Shown piece after piece: positions 45,899 to 58,700 of a stretch of 64,000 nt of DNA (the stretch's first letter is position 1; each line of letters opens with the position of its first letter). The position numbers and the translations under genes were made by a program. The DNA comes from Panax quinquefolius (Eukaryota > Streptophyta > Magnoliopsida > Apiales > Araliaceae): assembly GCA_020205615.1 (NCBI GenBank), contig JAINUW010000161.1, positions 16,180 through 80,179 on the forward strand, written 5' to 3'. Below the pieces are notes generated by a model. That model made no database searches and was not told the DNA's origin. It saw nothing but the letters and a program-made list of their open reading frames with translations.

Positions 45899-48127
45899 GC
45901 GACGCCCCAAAATAGGTTCATTCCATCCAACCCATTCCGAGTTGCCAAATATATGGTAATAAAAAATAACTACAACTTTAATACAACAATTGTCGTGGCA
46001 AAATACAACAAACACATATGTCGTGAGTTTGATACAAATATATACCAACTCAGAAGACGTCACAATGACACCTTTACATAAAGGTATAGTCAAAACCTGC
46101 TTTTAGAAATTAGAATCTTTGGGAAGTGCTCAAGGAAACCTTCGTATATGGGACGCCATGCTTTTAGGTTATGGTAGATATCATATGGCCACGTAATTAT
46201 CTCTTGGTTGACCTAATAGACCCCAAAGAAAAACAAGAAGATTACTATCATATTCTTCCCAATGGTGAGTCTTTTCTCGACATATCATTATCTCCACTGC
46301 CTCTAATTGGGTATTATACTCCAAACAAACACCAAGATTATATAGGTAGTGCTTGTAAATATACTCAAAGAAGTGGATGTGCACAACCTTGTCTTATGAT
46401 AACACGAGTTTGTATGTCATTAGACATCTTGTATGATAGTGGTAAAACACCTTCCAAAGTTAAATTCACCTCACCCTCAACATCTATAGACCACCACTCT
46501 ATTCCCTCGCTATCCCCGCTCGACTCCAATGCCTACAATTTTATTACCGAAAGGAATTGTGAAACAAAAGGGTGAGCACAACTAGCTCAAGAAAGAATAT
46601 TATGACTAAAGATAAATAAATTATCAATAGTCTTCATCAAGAATAAATCGTAGATTTAGAACATATGATAGATGATAAAACTTTTCAACCATAGTCATAA
46701 TGAATGAGCAATCCATTAGAAGAGTCAAATAGATTATAAAATCTATTATCTTCCATGTTAAAAGTCCACCAACAATATTTTATCTCTCAGAACATCAATC
46801 AACAATTCCTCGCCCACAATCACATGTATAACTCATAATCATAATTGTAGTTCTAAATTCCTCTTCTCATCCAGGATTTAAGATAATTTCATCAATTGCC
46901 TTTACTCCGAAACATCAAAGATCATGGTTATACCAAATCAGCGCCTCGCTCATAATCATACTAATAAATTCATCTTTGCACCACGAGCCAAAGATATTCT
47001 TCAACAGATTCATCTTTACACTACAAAGCAAAGATATTCAACAACAGATCATCTTTGCATTACATGCCAAAGATATTCATCAATAATTCATCTTTGCAAT
47101 TCTACAAAGCAAAGATATTCAACAACAGTCATCTTTGCATTACGAGCAAAAGATATTCATCAATAATTCATCTTTGCACCACAAAAGCTAAGATATTCAT
47201 CAACAAGTCATCTTTGCACCACGAGCCAAAGATATTCATATATCAAAGAAATACATAATCATCTCGAAGTTATATAACAATAATTATAACCATGTTGATC
47301 AATTCACCTTTGCAATTAAGCTAAAATATTCAATTGTAAATTCAATGGTCATGATCATACCTACCAATAATTCAACTTTTGTACCATCGCCAAAGAGAAC
47401 CTATGGTCACGATCATACCAATAATCTACCCATCTTTACACTCAAGTCAAAGAGAAATATCATCATTAGGGTTATAAGAATGTTATATAAAAACAATATA
47501 ATCAAAACATGATTTTAATTTCAAGAGTAAGATTCATAAATCAATGATAATTTGGTCAGAGAAGAAACCAATTTGTCGTGAATAGTACCCCGTATTCGTA
47601 CATAGTACCGTGATAATGCGCATAGTAACCCTATACCTAAAAGATAAAGTTTCATAATAAAATTCATATCCATATTTATAACACCTTAATCCAAATGTTA
47701 TAAATCACTTAGAAATCTCATAATCTAATATTATTAATATTGTAATAATATTTTAATCATTTCTTAAACTTATAAACAATTTAATTAAATTGTTTACACT
47801 TTACTAATTAATGCATTTAATCATCATAAAATGCCAAACTCATAAGATTTCATCACCAATAACCAAAACCTCATCAAAAATCTGATATACCTCATAAATG
47901 ATTCTCAAGCCATAAAATCATATTTTCCAATTTTCTTACTTCACATAACATATTTAATTCGCTTACTCATAACTAGAATATTTTCATGAAAAATACCAAA
48001 TCAGGCCCAAAAATATTTCTTTTCCGGGATTTAGTATAACATAGTCCCATATTGAATATATATTTTTCTAAATTTTAAAAATTCATTTACTATTTTTTAT
48101 ATGGCCAAAACCATCGAATATTTATCG
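45899..48127 (-). repeat. NA2 5' LTR (type B), cut by M5
   Basis: It matches 8450-10680 of NA1, with the same GACCCCAAAGAAAAA block near 46220 and the hairpin array at 46970-47240. It ends inside ATGGCCAAAACCATCGAATA, where the M5 LTR begins. About 1.5 kb, including the promoter region, is missing on this side. Confidence 0.85.
46970..47240 (-). repeat. Hairpin array in NA2 LTR
   Basis: About seven ATCTTTG...CAAAGAT units, in step with those at 9528-9800 in NA1. The open frames across them are repeat artefacts. Confidence 0.8.
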
Positions 48128-50818
48128 TGACGCCCCAAAATAGGTATACATCACCCATTCTCGAAAGTTGTCAATACATGGTATGTAAACAACTACAACT
48201 TTATTATTACAACAAGAAACTGTGAGTTTGAATACAAATATTATCTTCTAGACAATATCTATACTCAAATAAATCCTCATCACATTTATTGATACATTAT
48301 TTTACAAAATGGTGAGGACTACTAAACAATTCTTTCTAAAACCTTCATTCCATACCCCGACTGCATCGTTATATTCTCGCCCCTAAGAAGAAAAATGGAA
48401 CAAAAGGAAAAGGGTGAGCTCAACTAGCCCAAATAAAGAATATTATGACTAAGATAATATACAACAAATTATCGTTAGTCTTCAACAGTGGAAAAATCTA
48501 ATAGAATACAATAGACAACAAATTTTAAATCAATATTCGCAATGGAAATAATAATTCATTAGAAGAGTTAAGTAGAGAATGCAAACTACTATCTTCTATG
48601 TATGAATTTAAAAGTTCATCGCTCATCTTTTATCCCCGTAACATCAATCAATATACATCTGAATCAAATATTCATCTTTGCACTACAGCCAAAGATATTC
48701 ATCGATTGGTCATGTTCATCTAAACACTGCTCATCTTTGCACTACTACCAAAGATATTCTTCAGAAATCATTCATCTTCGCACTACACAGCCAAAGATAT
48801 TCAATAATATCATCATTTAAGACCGAGGATGATGAAAAATATTTTTAAAGAAACGAATCCGGTGAAACAAAATGACAAGGATTAAGGATTAAGGATTCAG
48901 ACTTTGTTTTATCCATGTTCAAAAAATACCTCAAAAATAATCATAGTGGTGTAAAATTCAAGAATGATCAAAACATGGATACAATCAAAGCTAGTATCCG
49001 TAATAGATATTTTGGACAAAAAGAAGAAATTTCATTTTTCTATGAATAGTGCCGTATCGTGAATAGTAACTCCGACACCAAAAGATAGAAATTTCCAAAA
49101 AACATCTTCACGCTTCTTTAATAGTACTGTGAATAAGAATCGTGAATAAGAACTCGTGAATAGTAAATCGTGAATAGTAACTCATGAATAGTAACCCGTG
49201 AATAGTAACCCCATACATGGAAAAGTTCCAAATTTGATAAAAAGTTTCAACCAATATTTCAAAGATAATGATATCAAGAAATAATATCATTTGAGAAGAA
49301 AATAACATCCCTTACCTCGAAAGATTAAGAGTACTTAATGGAATAATAATATGTATAGTGTCAAGGAACTTGCACCGCCTAACAATACTCAAAGTATACT
49401 CAAAATACTCACAAGAATACGCCGATAATAGAGAGAGAAAACTTCAGCCGTGTGATTTTCAATTCTAACCTAAGACCCTATTTATAGAAAACGCTAGAAC
49501 ACCAAAGCAGTAAAATTTAATATAATATTAATATATATATTAAGATTTCTACGCCCACCTTCCTAGATCTGATCTCAGCTCATTATGAACATGTTGTAGC
49601 CCACAAAACAAACAAAAACGTTTTTTATTATTTAAAATATTTTAAACTTCCAAAAATCAATTATTTTGAGCTTTAACTTCAATAATTCATAATAAATAGC
49701 CCTTCTATCAGAAAATTCAAATCTCATGAGTTTTTATAGGAAATTCAATTTCTACAACTTTGTGTAAGAAAGTTTTTCCAAATTCCAAACAAAATTGACC
49801 AAATCCACAAACGGGGATTTTGTTAAAAGCTATAATCAAATTTCACCAATAAATGGGGTCCACCGACATGTTTAATATGTTTTAAACATTTATTGCAACA
49901 AAATACTCTTCCTCCTCAGATACTCATATATCCCACATTCGTTGTAAAAATATCACCATTATTATATTATTAAAATATAATAATATATTTAAAAGAATTA
50001 TTTTATCGTAAAAAGATAAAATTTCAATTTTCAACAATTGTCACATTAAAATTTTTCTCCATCTATATCCACATAAAATCAATATTTTCCTCATCATATG
50101 AATCAATAATTAATTATTCACAAATAATATTACGTAATCACAATATCGACAACCAAGCAGCTCCCAAGAAAGAGGGGCTTTCCAATAAGAATTTCTTCTT
50201 ACTCACGGCAATGTAACAATTAGTGACCAAACCTCTCCTTAGATGTAACTTTCTAGACATTGCCAATAATGTTATCTAATAATATTATTCAGATAATATG
50301 AATTATTGCTTCGATAATGAAAAATATCGTGTAATGACAATTATTCAAACAACAAAGAATATAAAATATCAACGCAAAGAATTATTAACTCAATAAAATA
50401 CTAAAAAGAATTATCGTAACCATTATCGAGTAAAGGCCTTCTTACGTAAGAATCAATAATTCGTTGCAATACCGTAAAGCTCGTGTTTTAACCAACCGGT
50501 ATTTTAACAAGATAATTCAGAATAACCACGTCGTTATTTTTAAACCACTTATATTTGTCGCTTTTCTTCATCCAATCGCTTTCCATTATGGGGGCCCATT
50601 ACACGGTCATATTGGTCTGCATTTAATATTCCCCGACAAAGCATTTAATATTCCACGCACCAAACGTAATATTCCCCGACAACAATGAATATTTTATAAC
50701 CACTTGCTTATTTTGAAGTATTCATGATTTTACCCCTAACTATCCACATTAATCACATCAACCCTTACTATAATAAATAGAAAATTAAATTTCATTAATA
50801 ATAAGTTGGGGTCTTACA
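48128..50818 (-). repeat. M5 3' LTR (type A)
   Basis: About 2.69 kb, from a clean TGACGCCCCAAAATAGG to GGGGTCTTACA. Hairpin array 48674-48802, minisatellite 49040-49208, TATA complement 49477-49487, dyad near 49866-49878. Its sharp TGACGCC edge inside type B sequence makes this the clearest insertion edge in the window. Confidence 0.9.
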
Positions 50819-51075
50819 ACCTCCCTCCTTATGAAATTTCGTCCTCTAAATCGACGACGCATCGGTGTGTTTAAAAAGGTGAGGATACCTCGCTTTTATT
50901 TCCGCTTTCCAATTCCCTGTGTCATTTCTCTATAAAGCATGATTCCTCCACAAAACTTTAACTTGTGGTATGACTTTGCGTGTAGGACATGCTCCTTCCT
51001 ATCCAAGATCTTGACAGTACCTCTCTCATACGTTAAGTCTTCGGCTATCTCGTCCTGGTTCTAACTCAATAACAT
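50819..51075 (-). pseudogene. M5 polypurine tract and chromodomain remnant
   Basis: The tract complement ACCTCCCTCCTTATGAAATT is at 50819. On the minus strand the frames give LTYE near 51035-51025, ILDRKEHVL near 51015-50985, KVLWRNHA near 50965-50940 and an ARYPHLF-like block near 50890. Same order as E2. Confidence 0.7.
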
Positions 51076-52300
51076 GGTTTGGGTCTTTCACATATTTATT
51101 AAGTATGATATGTGAAACACATTATGAACACGAGACATACTTGGAGGTAACGCAGTCTATAAGCTACATTTCCTACTCGGTCAAGAATTTGAAATGGACC
51201 AATAAATCGTGGATTGAGCTTTCCTCTCTTCCCAAATCTTGTAACTCCCTTCCATGGAGCAACTCGCAATATACAATACACGATCCCCTACACTAAATTC
51301 CACGTCCTTTTCGGCGAAGATCCGTGATAACTCTTTTGTCGATCTTGTGCCGCTTTGTATACGTTGTCGAATCATTTCGATCTTTTCCGTAGTCATACGT
51401 ATTTCAACTCGGGTCCCAACAATGTTGCTTCACCCACCTCGGCCCCAACATATCGAGAGAGCGACACTTTCGCCCATATAATGCTTCAAATGGAGCTACA
51501 CCTATACTGCTCGATAATCGTTGTTGTAGGAGAATTCCACCAATGGTAAATACTTATCCCAACCGCCTCTTGAAGTCTAGGACATGAGTCTTAATAAATC
51601 TTCAAGAGTTTGAATAGTCCTTTTCGATTGTCCGTCTGCTTGAGGATGGTATGCCAATCAATCAGAACTCCGCGCCCATAGCTTTTTTGCAAGCTAACCC
51701 AAATCTTGAAGTGAATCTTGGGTCACGATCCGAAACTATGGATACAGTGCATGCCATGCAACCTCACAATTTCATTCACGCATACATACTAGCAAGACGC
51801 TCAAGGAATAAGTCTCCCAGATTGGCAAAAAATGAGCAGTATCTTGGTTAATCTATCAACAATAACCCAAATAGCATTGATGCCTCGAGAAACCGTAGGA
51901 AGACCCGTAATAAAATCCATGGTAATGTGTTCCCACTTCCATTTCGTAATCTCAAGTGGTTGCAACGGACCCTTAGGTACTAGATGCTCGCGCTTTTTAC
52001 ACGCTGACAAGTTAAACACATCGAGATAAACTTTGCAATCTCTCTCTTCATATTGTTCCACCAAAATGTATGTCAAGATCACGATACATTTTAGTACTTC
52101 CGTGATGGATTGCAAATGGTGTATTGTGTGCCTCCATCATAATCTTGTACTTCAAATCGTAGTCGTTAGGAACACAAAGTCTAGAGTGGACTCAAGTATT
52201 CCTTCTTCATCAATTCTCGCCCTCCTAATAGCTCCTTCTTGTACTTTCTTCTTCATACGATCGCCTCCGGCCTCGGTGGCTCGAGCAACCTTAACTTTTT
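51076..52300 (-). pseudogene. M5 integrase remnant
   Basis: On the minus strand: RMKKKVQEGAI near 52257-52225 and zinc-binding region near 52135-51995. A long frame at 52115-51801 contains [35 protein letters not shown] (first Asp) and [19 protein letters not shown] lies near 51735-51715, then the catalytic Glu region near 51640-51615. The tail has VEFSVGDRVLYIASCSMEG near 51310-51245 and GKRGKLNPRFIGPFQILDRV at 51245-51175, an intact GPY/F-type block. This is among the better preserved integrase segments here. Confidence 0.85.
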
Positions 52301-52740
52301 CTATTAAAGTTGGCTCTGACATCGCGATACTTGACATCATCGCACTCGTTCCTCGTGATATGATCTTCTACTCAACGCCGCCTACCACGCTCGCTTTTCG
52401 GGATGGTATTCAATAGTGTGGTCGTAGTCTTCAATAGCTCGAGCCAACGTCGCCGCCACATGTTGAGTTCTTTTGAGTGAAGAAATATTTAAGGCTTTTA
52501 CGGTCCGAATATATCTCCACTTTCTCCCATATAGATAGTGCCTCCATATCTTTAGCGCTGAAAACGATCGGGCCGCTAACTCTAGATCATGAGTAGGATA
52601 ATTCCTCTCATACTCTTTTAAGTTGTCACGAGGCATAGGCTATGACTTTCCCACGCTGCATGAGAACACATCCTAACCCTTTGCTCAAATCATCGTCAGA
52701 GATAACAAATCCATCCGAACCAGATGGTATTGTTAGAACA
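52301..52740 (-). pseudogene. M5 RNase H remnant
   Basis: Minus-strand frames give [20 protein letters not shown] at 52636-52580, [20 protein letters not shown] near 52560-52500, a long reading through SSLKRTQHVAATLARAIEDYD near 52485-52420, and HTIEYHPEKRAW at 52415-52382. Each is a one- or two-base slip away from the family sequence. The acidic residues of the SDAS block near 52690 are only partly kept. Confidence 0.8.
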
Positions 52741-53590
52741 AAGCCAAATGAGTCTCCTCTTAAGCTCTTGGAAACTCTTCTCGATTCTTCGCTTCCAAAC
52801 TAATTTTGTATCCTTCGAAGTTAGCTGAGTTAATGGAGTAGCGATTCGAGAAAACCTTCCACTTAATCTCCGATAATAACCAATTAAGCCCAAAAGCTAC
52901 GATTTCAACCATCGACTTTCGTTGTTCTAACTTTGTATTGCTTCAATCTTCGCCGGATCAACAGATACTCCATGTTTCGACACCACGTGCCCAAGGAATG
53001 CTACTTTCTCAAGCCGTAACTCGATTTCTTCAATTTGGCATATAGTTTGTTTTCACGAAGCCTTCGAGTACTAGCTTCAAATGGTGCTCATGATCTTCAC
53101 GACTTTTGGAATATATAAGGATGTCATCAATAAAGACAACAACTAAACCGATCCAAATATTCCTCGAATACTTGGCTCATCATATCCATGAAAGCAAAGC
53201 AGGAGCATTAGTCAATCCAAAAGACATGACTAAGAATTCATAATGCCCATACCGAAGTTCTAAAGGCGCCTTTGAATATCCTCGCCTAATCTTCATTGAT
53301 GATATCCGTAATCTAAGATCGATTTTTGAAAAGAATTGTGCCCCTTGCAGAATCGGGTCAAACAAGTCATCAATACGAGGTAGAGGATACCTATTCTCGA
53401 TGGTGACATGGTTCAATTCCCCTATAGTCAATACAAAGTCGCATACTCCCCTTCTTTCTTTTTTACAAATAAAACAGAGCACCCCAAAGAGATGTACTAG
53501 ATTTAATGAAACCGATGTCCAACAATTCCTCAGAGTTGGACCTTTAACCTCAAGTTCAATAGAGCCATTCGATATGGGGTTTTAGAAATG
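52741..53590 (-). pseudogene. M5 reverse transcriptase remnant
   Basis: The best preserved RT segment: a 100-codon frame at 53482-53180 reads [36 protein letters not shown] (motif A Asp) and [19 protein letters not shown] (motif B). The YxDD block, complement of 53121-53137, gives VFIDDIL. The thumb lies near 53070-53020 and the connection block GLIGYYRRLSGRFSRIATPL at 52893-52835. One or two indels separate motif B from YxDD. Confidence 0.85.
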
Positions 53591-54230
53591 GGCTTTGTAC
53601 TGTGTTCAAGATCAATAAAGAATTCAACTTCACGCTCGGGGTAGACCGGAAGTTCTTCAGAAATACGTCCGATAGTCAATAACAACAGAATATTATTCAA
53701 ATTTGACGTGTCTTTATTCAAATCCATAACATGGGCTAAGAAAGCTCGACATCCGCTTTTTAATAAACTAATAGCTTTATGATTAGATATATGACAATGA
53801 TTAATTTTAATGGTTTAGTTGCTTGAATTGCATAACAAAGTTGGTTAGGAATATGAAAACTAACAACCTTATTTAAAACAATCAATTTTGGTATGATGAG
53901 TAGTTAACCAATCAATCCCTAAAATCACATCAAAAGCAAGTATCTTTAAAGAGATAAGGTCAATGGTGTAAGGTAATGGTGTGCTAACTTGAATCAACAA
54001 GATTTATAAACAGCTGGATGTGATGAAAGTTTCTCCTAACTGAAGTTTCCCAGATGATAAGTCAAAGTCTAATTCTCCTGAGTCAAGTTTAAACGCCGAG
54101 CACATGCAGTGAGAGATAAAATGAACGGGTAGAACCCAGATCAAGTAAGTGTATAAACTTCACAAGAATTTATGATTAGCTTTTACCCGTGATCACCTCG
54201 CTTTAGTTCCTCGTCATTTGACTAAATACA
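53591..54230 (-). pseudogene. M5 linker and protease remnant
   Basis: MDLNKDTSNLNNI at 53727-53690, then PVYPEREVEFFIDLEHSTKPI at about 53650-53585, is the linker into RT. The protease WLTTHHTKI block lies near 53920-53885. The active-site region near 54160-54115 reads T*SGFYPF as written: the stop replaces Leu and the DxGST core is broken by indels. Between 54050 and 54110 there are runs that do not match E2. Confidence 0.7.
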
Positions 54231-54499
54231 ACAAACGCTTCTTCCAGAATCGCTGATTCACTTTCTGATTTTTTTCGGGATCTCCTTTTCGAAGTCACCA
54301 TCCCCTCAAAGGTTTCGCCACCGCATAACATGAAAGTGATTCCTTCATTTATATGTATTCCTTTCCACAATTATAAGATACCTCGAACGTCAGGACAGAT
54401 TGACCGATATGGTCTTCCTGATTAGATTAAGATACGACACGTTTCGGTGGTCGTTCTTGAATTAAAATTTCAAAAATCATAAGTCAAATTTACCTAGAG
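54231..54499 (-). pseudogene. M5 gag C-terminal remnant (zinc-knuckle region)
   Basis: The complement of 54350-54445 contains SYNCGKE and an HIGQS block, which correspond to the two knuckles CYKCGKEGHITQ and CYNCGKEGHIAE of E2 in the same order. Everything N-terminal to them is missing; the sequence passes into plus-strand LTR over 54450-54510. Confidence 0.6.
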
Positions 54500-54734
54500 A
54501 GAAATTTATTATTTTGAAATAAGTAAATTTTCGATTTGATTAACGTGATATATTCGCCACATAAAATACGCAAATATTCAGAAGCCGAGCTGGTTATAAA
54601 ATATTCATATTTGTTTTGAATATTCGCTTGTCGTGGAATATTCCATCGGTTTGAAAATTCTTTGACTCACGTTAAACCCATGTCATCTCCCCATAAGCGG
54701 AAAACCCGAGATGGATGAAGAAAACTTCATAAAT
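54500..54734 (+). repeat. First ~235 bases of a type A LTR, cut by E5
   Basis: TTTATTATTTTGAAATAAGT through AACTTCATAAATATAA corresponds to the opening of the plus-strand LTRs (compare 38355-38590). A second LTR start follows at once (AAGACCCCAATTTATTATT), so E5 probably inserted into an older LTR of its own family in the same orientation. Confidence 0.7.
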
Positions 54735-57289
54735 ATAAGACCCCAATTTATTATTAAAAATTTAATTTTCTATTTACAGAAATAGTATAGGGTCGATTGA
54801 TTAATGTATCGTTAAAATACGCAAAATAATAAGCTGCGGTTAAAAATTCACACACAAATACGCAGTGTGGGAAATATTAAAATCTACGATCTAAAGAACG
54901 CATATAATTATCGATTCTTACGTAAGCTGCTAAGGCACTACTCAATAATGGTTACAGAATTATCGCTCAAAGATTTTATCGATTTAATAATTGGTCACGA
55001 TTGATATTTTATATTGTCATTGCTTCAATAATCATCATTACACAAAGATTTTCATTATCAAGCTAATAATTCATATTATCTCAATAATATTATTAGATAA
55101 CATTATTGGCAATGTCTAGAAAGTTCGCCTAATGAGAGGTTTGGTCACCTAATCATGCCGCCAAGAAGAAGAAATTTTATCGAAAGCCCTCTTCCTCGGT
55201 GAATCCCGTTCGTCACAATATCAGGATTCGTAGAATATTATTTGTGAATAATTAATTATTGATTCATATGATGAGAAAATATTGATTTTATGTGATATAG
55301 ATGGAGAAAATTTTTAAAATGACAATTGTTGAAAATTGAAATTTTATCTTTTTCTCGATAAAATAATTCATTTAAATATATTATTATATTTTAATAATAT
55401 AATAATGGTGATATTTTTACAACGTAATGTGGGATATATGAGTATACGAGGAGGAAGAGTATTTTGTTGCAATAAATGTTTAAAACATGTTAAACATGTC
55501 TTTGCAGGACCCCATTTATCGACCGAAATTTGATTATGTTTGTAAAATCGCTCGCGCTTGTGGATTTTTCGCCAATTTCTATTTGGAATTTGGAAAACTT
55601 TCTTCCGCAGAAAGTTGTAGAGAATTGAATTTCCTATAAAAACTCAAGAGATTCTGAATTTTCTGATGAAAGGGCTATTTATTATGAATTATTGAAGTTC
55701 AAGTTCAAATAATTGATTTTTGGGAGTTTTAATTATTTTTTTTAAGAAAACGTTTTTTGCATTTGTTTGTAGCCTGTATTTTGTGATTCAAATATGGCTG
55801 AATTCAGATCATTCAAAGTAATGTAAAGAATTTATATATAATATATTAATATTATATTAAATTTTCGCTTTTGTGTTCCAAGAATTTCCTATAAATAGGG
55901 TGCTTAGTTAGAATTGAAAATCACACCGTAAATCAAGTTTTTCTCTCTATATTATCGGAATGTATTCTTGTGAGTATTTTGAGTATACTTTGAGTATTCA
56001 TATACTATGCAAGTTCATTCAATAGACTATATCCTGATTTCAACCTGTAAGACTAATCTTCGAGGTAAGTGGATATTATTTTTTCAGAATGATATTATTT
56101 CTTCAATATCATTATGTCGAAATATTGATTGAAGTTTTTATCAAATTTGGAACTTTTTTAAGTTACTATTCATGGGTTATTATTCGAGTTACTATTCACT
56201 AAGTTACTATTCACGAAGTTACTATTCACGAGTACTATACTATTCAGTTGCCAAGATGTTTTTGTGGAAGTTTCTATCTACGAAGCCTGAAGATGTTTTT
56301 GTGGAATATCTTTGGTCACATTATTCAGACTATTCACATACCTAAGACTATTCACGATATCTGACTAAAAAAATAAAATTTTTCTTTTGGTCTAAAATAT
56401 CTATTCGGATACTAGCTTTGATCAGATCCATGTTTTGACTATTCTCGAATTTTACACCACTATGATTATTTTTGAGGTATTTTTGAACATGGATAAAACA
56501 AAGTAATTAATCCTTAATCCTTAATCTCTTGTCATTTTGTTTCAATCGATTCGCTTTTTTAAAAAATATTTTCATCATCCTCGCCTTAAATGATGATATT
56601 ATTGAATATCTTCGGCCTCAGAAGGCAAAGATGAATGATTTTCAAGAATATCTTCGGTCAGAGTAAAAAAGATGAACAGTGTTTAGATGAATATAATTAA
56701 TCGATGAATATCTTTCGCTCAGAAAGGTAGAAAGATGAATATTTGATTCCGTATGTATATCGATTGATGTTACAGGATAAAAGATAGACGATGAACTTTT
56801 AAATTCATACATGTAAGATAGTAGTTTGCATTCTCTACTTAACTCTTCTAATGAATTATTATTTCATCGTAATATTGATTTAAAATTTGTCATTGCTCTA
56901 TCAGATTCTATTAGATTTTTCCCGTCAAGACTAACGATAATTTGTCAGATATTATCTTAGTCATAATATTCTTTATCGGGCTAATGAGCTCACCCTTTTC
57001 CTTTTTGTTCCATTTTCTTCTCAGAGGCTTAGAATATAAACGAAAGCATTTAGCTCTGGGTATGGAATGAAGGTTTTGTAAAGGATTGTTTAGTAGTCCC
57101 TCACCATTTTTGTAAAATAATGTATCAATAAATGTGATGAGGATTTATTTGAGTATAGATATTGTCTGTAAGATAATATTTGTATTCAAACTCACAGCTT
57201 TTACCGTTGTAATAATAAAGTTGTAGTTGCTTCGTACTATGTATTGACAACTCGTAATGGGTGATGTATACCTATTTTGGGGCGCCACA
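54735..57289 (+). repeat. E5 5' LTR
   Basis: About 2.55 kb; the first 200 bases are shortened and rough compared with other copies. Dyad CATGTTAAACATG at about 55486-55498, TATA 55889-55899, GAGGTAAGTGG near 56062-56073, minisatellite 56160-56240, hairpin array 56600-56740. It ends TTTTGGGGCGCCACA. Confidence 0.85.
55889..55899 (+). promoter_or_regulatory. TATA box of E5 5' LTR
   Basis: CTATAAATAGG, in the conserved context followed by TTAGAATTGAAAATCACA. Confidence 0.7.
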
Positions 57290-57476
57290 CTGGTATCGTA
57301 GTTTAGGATACGATCTCCAAGTGAGATCGTGGAATAGAATCAGAGGGGAGAGACGAGTAAATCCTTCGCTAAATGTGTCCTACCTAAGCTTATTTTTTTA
57401 GTCGGTCAAGATATAAGGATATTATGTGATATATCGATTTCTTAATTAACCCTTGTTTTATGGACAAGATTCGAGA
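57290..57476 (+). other. E5 primer-binding site and leader
   Basis: CTGGTATCGTAGTTTAGGA opens the internal region. The leader is co-linear with E1 and E2 and ends at the gag ATG at 57477. Confidence 0.75.
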
Positions 57477-58700
57477 ATGTCGATCGAGAATATTAACAAT
57501 GGAAATGAGACCGTGGAGACGCTCAGACTACCAACGAGGAGAACGCAACAGTCGGGCAATGTTCTCCCGTGAACAACACCACCGAAAGTGTATGATGAAC
57601 GAGGGATGTTTAGAAGCTTTTTTGCATAGCTCATGCAAAATCGCATTTAGGAGACTCGTGTTCAAAATACAGAGGAAATGATAAGCAATTCACCTGCTGT
57701 CGCTACAAAAAGCAGCTCAAAGAGTCGGGACCACCGTAATTTAAGGGAAAGCGATCCGATCACGGTATGAAACACGGGTCAAACAAATTACCAAGATATT
57801 CATGTCTGGGATGCATTTGAGAACAGAAGGTTCCATTCGCCACCTTTTATGTTCCGTGGAATGCAGGACCATCGGTGGGAGTCTGTGGTTGCATCCATCC
57901 AACCAGACTCAAAGATGTCTTGGGAGACGCTTTCAGAACTATTTAATGACAAATACTTTCCCGAAAGTGTTCGCTATACGAAGGAAGTGGAGTTCATCGA
58001 TAGAGACAAAACAACACGACTTGTCTCAAAGACGAGGCAAAGTTTTGCAGAGTTATCCGTGCTCAGCACCTCATTCAGTGGAGAATGAGGAACGATGACG
58101 GATGTTTCTTAGAGGTTTGAAACCCTAAGATACGCCAAGATCTCATTTCTCATAAACTTTTCTCTATTCAGATATGTCAGAAATGTGGCTCAATTATTAG
58201 AGCGATAGATAACGAGTACTACCAACCGAGGACCACAACCAGGATCGTACTGCAGAGATAAGAATAATGTAATAATGATAACCCAATGGAGAAAGAAAAC
58301 AGACGGACAAAATGGTAACCACTCCGTGGTAATCATGGGCTATGAAAATAGAAGAAGAAGGAAATGAGGAGATTTTAAAAGAGGAGATTTAACAACTAAT
58401 TACGTGAAGACGACAAAGGCCATAAAGAATCGGGTTCTAAGGGAGGAGAACCACCACCCATTATATGCTATAAATGCGAAAGAGGGACATATCACCAAAC
58501 CGCCCACAACAGCTTCAAGGTATGCTTATAATTCAGGAAAGGAAGGACATATCGCTTCGAGATCAGACCAGAATGAAACCTAGTTCAATGGGGATCATGA
58601 CTCAAAAGATCGTTCCGTAAAAGTCAAAGTCAACGATTCCTGGAAGAGCGCTTGTTGTGGATCGGTCAAAATGCGAGGAACCCAAACGAGGTGATCACGG
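57477..58700 (+). pseudogene. E5 gag remnant
   Basis: ATG at 57477 starts the same N-terminus as E2 (MSIENINNGNETVETLR). The core is well preserved in one frame at 57849-58088: a HRWES block, MSWETLSELFNDKYFPESVR and YTKEVEFIDRDKTTRLVSKT, which is the typical plant gypsy gag core. RGLKP and the DLISHKL block are near 58105-58165. Knuckles are CYKCE-type at 58465-58500 and a second, with its Cys-X2-Cys broken (AYNSGKEGHI), at 58522-58556. Confidence 0.8.

Larger units (their letters stand above)
43291..48127 (-). mobile_element. NA2: second short-internal element
   Basis: LTR, 0.33 kb internal and LTR in minus orientation, with the same internal sequence as NA1. The left LTR is truncated and mosaic; the right LTR is type B and is cut at 48127 by M5. 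Blocks such as TACGCACTGGTATTTCAAAG and TCCCGATATTA occur at matching positions in both, so the internal deletion is shared by descent. Confidence 0.85.
48128..54500 (-). mobile_element. M5: Ty3/gypsy chromovirus lacking gag start and 5' LTR
   Basis: 3' LTR, polypurine tract, chromodomain, integrase, RNase H, RT, protease and the zinc-knuckle end of gag, all minus. It stops near 54470-54500 at plus-strand LTR sequence, so most of gag, the leader, primer site and 5' LTR are missing. It inserted into the NA2 LTR at 48127/48128. Confidence 0.85.
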
